The translations under genes and the position numbers were made by a program. Positions 5,219 to 8,055 of a stretch of 8,055 bases of DNA are shown piece after piece. Within the stretch, counting starts at the first letter, position 1. Each line of letters opens with the position of its first letter. The notes below the pieces were generated by a model, which was not told where the DNA came from, did not search any database, and saw only the letters and a list, made by a program, of their open reading frames with translations. Location: the NCBI GenBank assembly GCA_016938515.1, contig JAFGUM010000209.1:1-8055 (forward strand). Direction: 5' to 3'. The stretch is from Spirochaetales bacterium (GTDB taxonomy: Bacteria; Spirochaetota; Spirochaetia; Treponematales; UBA12059).

Positions 5219-6493
5219 CTATTCGAGCCGCTGTAGCTCGAGCATACGCTGCCGCAATTCAAGCGAGGTACGCGCGGTATCCCGGTTTTCTCGCGCCGGG
5301 TCAAAGAATGGATTGAGCTGTAGCGATTCATCCCACAGCGATATGGCCAGTTCCAGGTCTCCGGCCGCGTACGCGTCGAGCCCGCGCAGGTACAGTTCCT
5401 CGGCTCTGGCCGCCCGGCTGGATCGGCCCATGTCGCCCATATCAAAACGGGCCTCGATGCTCATCCTGTTGAGAGCCGTAAACTGCGTCGTCAGGTCGAG
5501 GGTATAGTTGATATCGAGGGTGAGCGGCGAAAAATCGATGGCCGCCCCCACGCTCAGGCGAGGGTTGCCTCCCTTTACCAGAAGCCCTGCCTGAAGCTTC
5601 CAGAAATCAGTTACCGTCATGCGGTACCCGGCGCCCCAGTAGAAATCCTCGCTCAACGACAGATCCACGAGGTTGATGGGAAAACTGATGTCGGCGGACA
5701 CGAGAATCGGCTTGAGAAAGGAATACGAAAACCCGGCCGTCGCTATCGTAGGCATCGGCTCGTCCATGATGGGCGGGCCAAAGTTTTTAAGCGCCACGCC
5801 GAACGACGCGTTCTTTTCTCGCGACGCGTACAGCTTGAGCACGTTGAAGCGCGTGAGCATCCCAAAATCGGCCATGACGGCTACAGCGGATTGCCCACCC
5901 CCCGAACCGGGGATGACAACGCCATTGTCATCAGAATAGTCGGGCACCGAACGGAGCGCCAGCTTCGCGGAGCCGCCTACGGCAATGCCGTAAAAATAGT
6001 AGCCGGGAAACAGGTGCAACGACGCGTTGGCAACGCCAATGGCCTCCGAATAGTAGCCGGTAGAAACGCGCTCCGCAAAATCAGTGTACTCGGTAAACGG
6101 CAGGTACAGCCACTTCCCGCCCACAGAAAGCCCGAGTGTCCCCAGGCGCATCGTATATACAACAGCCTCTATGCGCGTATCCGCTATCCAGTTGTTGTGG
6201 TAGAAGGCAAACTGCGTCTGCTCCTGCAGAGCGCTGGCCGCGGGGTTGAGGTCGAGGAAGGACGCGTCGTCGGCCACGGCGGTAAACGCCATGCCCATGC
6301 TTTCAGCGCTGCCGCCCATCGGCACGAGGGTGGACAGGAATGTGGTCATTCCCTCGTTCGGATCCTCGCCGCCCAGTGAAAACACGCTGTAGACGAGCTC
6401 GTACGCGGTTGGATACAGGGCCTGCAGAGTCTGGGCGCCTAGTGGGGCGCCCGCAAGGGCAAGAGTCAAGAGAAGGCCTGCTATCCGCTTCAT
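5219..6493 (-). CDS. UPF0164-family FadL-like outer-membrane protein with C-terminal TPR
   Basis: A 424-residue exported protein. A signal peptide covers residues 1-20 (basic MKR, Leu-rich core, cut after GAPLGA). Next comes the family hallmark AFTAVADDASFLDLNPAA (about 69-86), shared with FadL/PorV-like barrels, then alternating aromatic/hydrophobic strands to about residue 356, which suggests an outer-membrane beta-barrel. Treponema UPF0164 proteins are modelled as FadL-like carriers of hydrophobic molecules. The last 65 residues or so form a TPR (AEELYLRGLDAYAAGDLELA, about 364-383) plus a helical tail, presumably in the periplasm. The frame is open to an ATG at 6616, but the signal peptide fixes the start at 6493. 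No Shine-Dalgarno is visible there. It leads the - strand series ending with the response regulator. Function is inferred from the family only. Confidence 0.85.
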   Translation of the reverse strand: MKRIAGLLLTLALAGAPLGAQTLQALYPTAYELVYSVFSLGGEDPNEGMTTFLSTLVPMGGSAESMGMAFTAVADDASFLDLNPAASALQEQTQFAFYHNNWIADTRIEAVVYTMRLGTLGLSVGGKWLYLPFTEYTDFAERVSTGYYSEAIGVANASLHLFPGYYFYGIAVGGSAKLALRSVPDYSDDNGVVIPGSGGGQSAVAVMADFGMLTRFNVLKLYASREKNASFGVALKNFGPPIMDEPMPTIATAGFSYSFLKPILVSADISFPINLVDLSLSEDFYWGAGYRMTVTDFWKLQAGLLVKGGNPRLSVGAAIDFSPLTLDINYTLDLTTQFTALNRMSIEARFDMGDMGRSSRAARAEELYLRGLDAYAAGDLELAISLWDESLQLNPFFDPARENRDTARTSLELRQRMLELQRLE

Positions 6494-6644
6494 GCTATAT
6501 GGAATATACAGTAGGATGGGGATAATTTCTATGTAGCCCGGGCCACCCTCAGCTTGCGCCGGAAAACGCCGACAATGATACGGTGGTACCATGCCCGAAA
6601 CGAGGCATCGAGCCACGGGAGGAGCCTCAGACGGCGCCTGATAG
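6494..6644. promoter_or_regulatory. Divergent intergenic region between UPF0164 and TPR genes
   Basis: The 151 bp between two divergently read genes should hold promoters for both. On the - strand the candidate is TAGAAA-17-TATATT (see separate entry). On the + strand I see only a weak candidate, TTGCGC-17-GATACG around 6553-6581, and a purine-rich GGGAGGAG at 6618-6625. A small inverted repeat ATGCC/GGCAT with an 8-nt loop lies at 6591-6608. No RNA gene or mobile element is seen. Confidence 0.45.
6503..6531 (-). promoter_or_regulatory. Candidate sigma70 promoter of the UPF0164 gene
   Basis: The -35 TAGAAA (6531-6526, 4/6 match) and -10 TATATT (6508-6503, 5/6 match) are separated by exactly 17 nt on the - strand. 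The start point would fall near 6496, only about 3 nt before the ATG, which fits the missing Shine-Dalgarno and suggests a nearly leaderless message. Pattern match only. Confidence 0.4.
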
Positions 6645-8055
6645 ATGAACGGACGAATGCGCGTACTAGCGCTTGCTGGTTTTTTACTCCTCGCCTGCGT
6701 GGCGGCCGCCTGGGGAATGGGCGGCCGTGAAGATCCCCTTGTCTACGCGGAAACACTGATCAAAGAGCAGCAGTACGACGAAGCCATCGTCTACCTTACC
6801 AACTTCATACAGCAGTACCCCGACCGGTTCGACGCTGCCCAGCGCCTGCTCAAGAAAATAAACAAGATCAGGACGGCCTACAACGAATCCGCCGTGGAAC
6901 TGCTCGACGTGCTCATAAACGAGCCCACCAACGAGGAGCGCAAGCTCGCGATGATCCGGGAGCTCGAGAGCTTCGAGCGAAACCCCAATCCCGCGGTAAA
7001 GGAGTTCGTATCCAGAACCAAAGATCTGGCGCTGTTTACCTACAACAGGGCCAAATTCGAGGAGATCATGGACCAGGGGCGCCTGCTCATAGACGAACGG
7101 CGCTTCGCGGAAGCCGCGCGCGTCTACGAAACCGGCTTCGTGCTGTACCGTCCCGAGTTTGTGGCGGCCGGCCTCGAGCAGAGCCTGGTCGACGACGTCT
7201 TTGCCCGCGTATCCACGGTGAGCGACTCTATACTGCTGTTCGAGGAACAGGCAGCTGCCGTTGACCAGGCTTTTCAGGCTCTGGCTACCGCGTACGCGGA
7301 CGGCGACGACGATGCGGTTCAAGCCGCCTGGGACGCGGCGAGCGGCTCTGCTCGAGAGCTGATGGAACGACGGACCCTGGTCGTAGACGAAGGCCGGGAA
7401 CTTGAAGCTGCCTTCACGAGACTGTCCGCCGGTGACGCCACCGTTACAGAAAACTCCTTCTTGCCGTTTGCCTACCGCCTCATACTGGGACGCGTAACAG
7501 AAAGCAAGCTGGAAGGCGTTGCCGGAGCGATGGACGCCGCCTGGACCGGCGCGCTGGGAACCGCGCAGGCCGCCCTGGAGCAGCTACTTTCGTCAGCCCT
7601 TATGGCAGCCAGAAACGCGTATGAGGCCGGCGAGTGGGCTTCTTCCATAGCCGGCTTTGGCCGTGCGGCTACCCATGCCGACCGGGGCGTGGCCTTGCTG
7701 TCGCTCTGGAGCCACTACGCGCCAAGCGACCTCGTGGAGCGTTCTACGACGCTCGGGCAGGCCGTCCTGCAGCTCAAGGGCGCCGACTATCTGCGGTTCG
7801 TGCACGCGGCTGACGTGGCGCGTGCGTACGTATCGCTGGCCAGCGTCCAGTCGACGATGGATCAGGACACGGCGCTTCTGGCCGCGCTGCAGCCAGAAGT
7901 CACGCCGGAAGCCAGAGACGCCGCGCTCGCCGCGTTTGAGGAGCGACGCGAAGCCTTCTACTCGTCGCAGCAGGCCATAGAAGACATACGCGGTCGGTCT
8001 GGAGAGATGGCCACCAGGCTGGGAGACTGGACAGAAGCCGGGTTTGGCACAGAAT
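6645..8055 (+). CDS. Exported TPR-repeat protein, probable lipoprotein (partial)
   Basis: An open frame of 470 codons running off the right edge, the only + strand gene. It is preceded by an in-frame TAG directly before ATG 6645, so no earlier start is possible; ATG 6657 is the alternative. Residues 1-24 form an export signal (basic start, hydrophobic ALAGFLLLAC). LLAC with Cys18 is a plausible lipobox, but the following VAAAWG also allows signal peptidase I cutting. TPR-like helix pairs are visible at about 31-72 (YAETLIKEQQYDEAIVYLTN), 139-171 (LLIDERRFAEAARVYETGF) and 320-350 (AARNAYEAGEWASSIAGFGR). The rest is Ala/Glu-rich helical sequence. It resembles large spirochaetal periplasmic TPR proteins, possibly the TP0095 type (low certainty). 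Such repeats hold protein complexes, here probably at the envelope. Partner and function are unknown. Confidence 0.8.
   Translation, partial: MNGRMRVLALAGFLLLACVAAAWGMGGREDPLVYAETLIKEQQYDEAIVYLTNFIQQYPDRFDAAQRLLKKINKIRTAYNESAVELLDVLINEPTNEERKLAMIRELESFERNPNPAVKEFVSRTKDLALFTYNRAKFEEIMDQGRLLIDERRFAEAARVYETGFVLYRPEFVAAGLEQSLVDDVFARVSTVSDSILLFEEQAAAVDQAFQALATAYADGDDDAVQAAWDAASGSARELMERRTLVVDEGRELEAAFTRLSAGDATVTENSFLPFAYRLILGRVTESKLEGVAGAMDAAWTGALGTAQAALEQLLSSALMAARNAYEAGEWASSIAGFGRAATHADRGVALLSLWSHYAPSDLVERSTTLGQAVLQLKGADYLRFVHAADVARAYVSLASVQSTMDQDTALLAALQPEVTPEARDAALAAFEERREAFYSSQQAIEDIRGRSGEMATRLGDWTEAGFGTE

Noticed and set aside
6494..6616. Upstream extension of the UPF0164 protein to ATG 6616
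   Set aside because: The 41 extra residues would bury a textbook signal peptide and would occupy the divergent promoter region.
6684..7322. A 212-codon - strand open frame
   Set aside because: It is antisense to the TPR gene, whose frame stays open for 470 codons with a signal peptide and TPR pattern. Its sequence mirrors the reverse of Glu/Asp/Ala-rich helices.

Overview
The window looks like chromosomal DNA from a GC-rich, free-living spirochaete (Spirochaetota, Spirochaeta/Treponema side). The best evidence is the gene at 5219-6493, a UPF0164-type outer-membrane protein, a family typical of Treponema (TP0548, TP0856-TP0865 type). It sits divergently from a large TPR-rich exported protein of a kind common in spirochaetes. 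Genus and species cannot be assigned from the sequence alone.

Layout: one gene is on the + strand and all the others are on the - strand. Reading the - strand from right to left there is a close-packed series: UPF0164 barrel protein with a C-terminal TPR (6493-5219), YggT-family membrane protein (5184-4597), YhbY ribosome-assembly protein (4587-4294), PAS sensor histidine kinase (4234-2720) and an NtrC-type sigma54 response regulator (2710-1295). A hairpin terminator (1274-1299) ends this series. After a 181-bp intergenic region comes a second - strand operon: a TusA-family sulfur carrier (1113-886), then the N-terminal half (875-351) and the C-terminal half (338 to beyond base 1) of a split YeeE/YedE sulfur-compound transporter. 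On the right, a TPR lipoprotein-like gene (6645 to beyond 8055) runs on the + strand from a 151-bp divergent region.

The most interesting part is the junction at about 1114-1330. Upstream of the TusA gene is a full-consensus sigma54 promoter (TGGCACG-N4-TTGCT, 1184-1169 on the - strand). The gene immediately upstream encodes a sigma54-dependent activator and its kinase. At about 130-163 bp upstream of the predicted start point, where NtrC-family enhancer sites usually lie, are three tandem 14-bp palindromes of form GCCCG-N4-CGGGC. Two of them encode the regulator's own C-terminal tail, and the third forms its terminator. Between palindromes and promoter is a very AT-rich stretch (8 G/C in 66 bases). 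My inference is a self-contained regulatory module: the kinase senses a cytoplasmic or membrane signal, the regulator binds the palindromes at the 3' end of its own gene, the AT-rich DNA bends, and sigma54 RNA polymerase transcribes the sulfur (or selenium) uptake and carrier operon. Each protein family is known; what looks undescribed is this wiring and the triple-purpose palindrome block.
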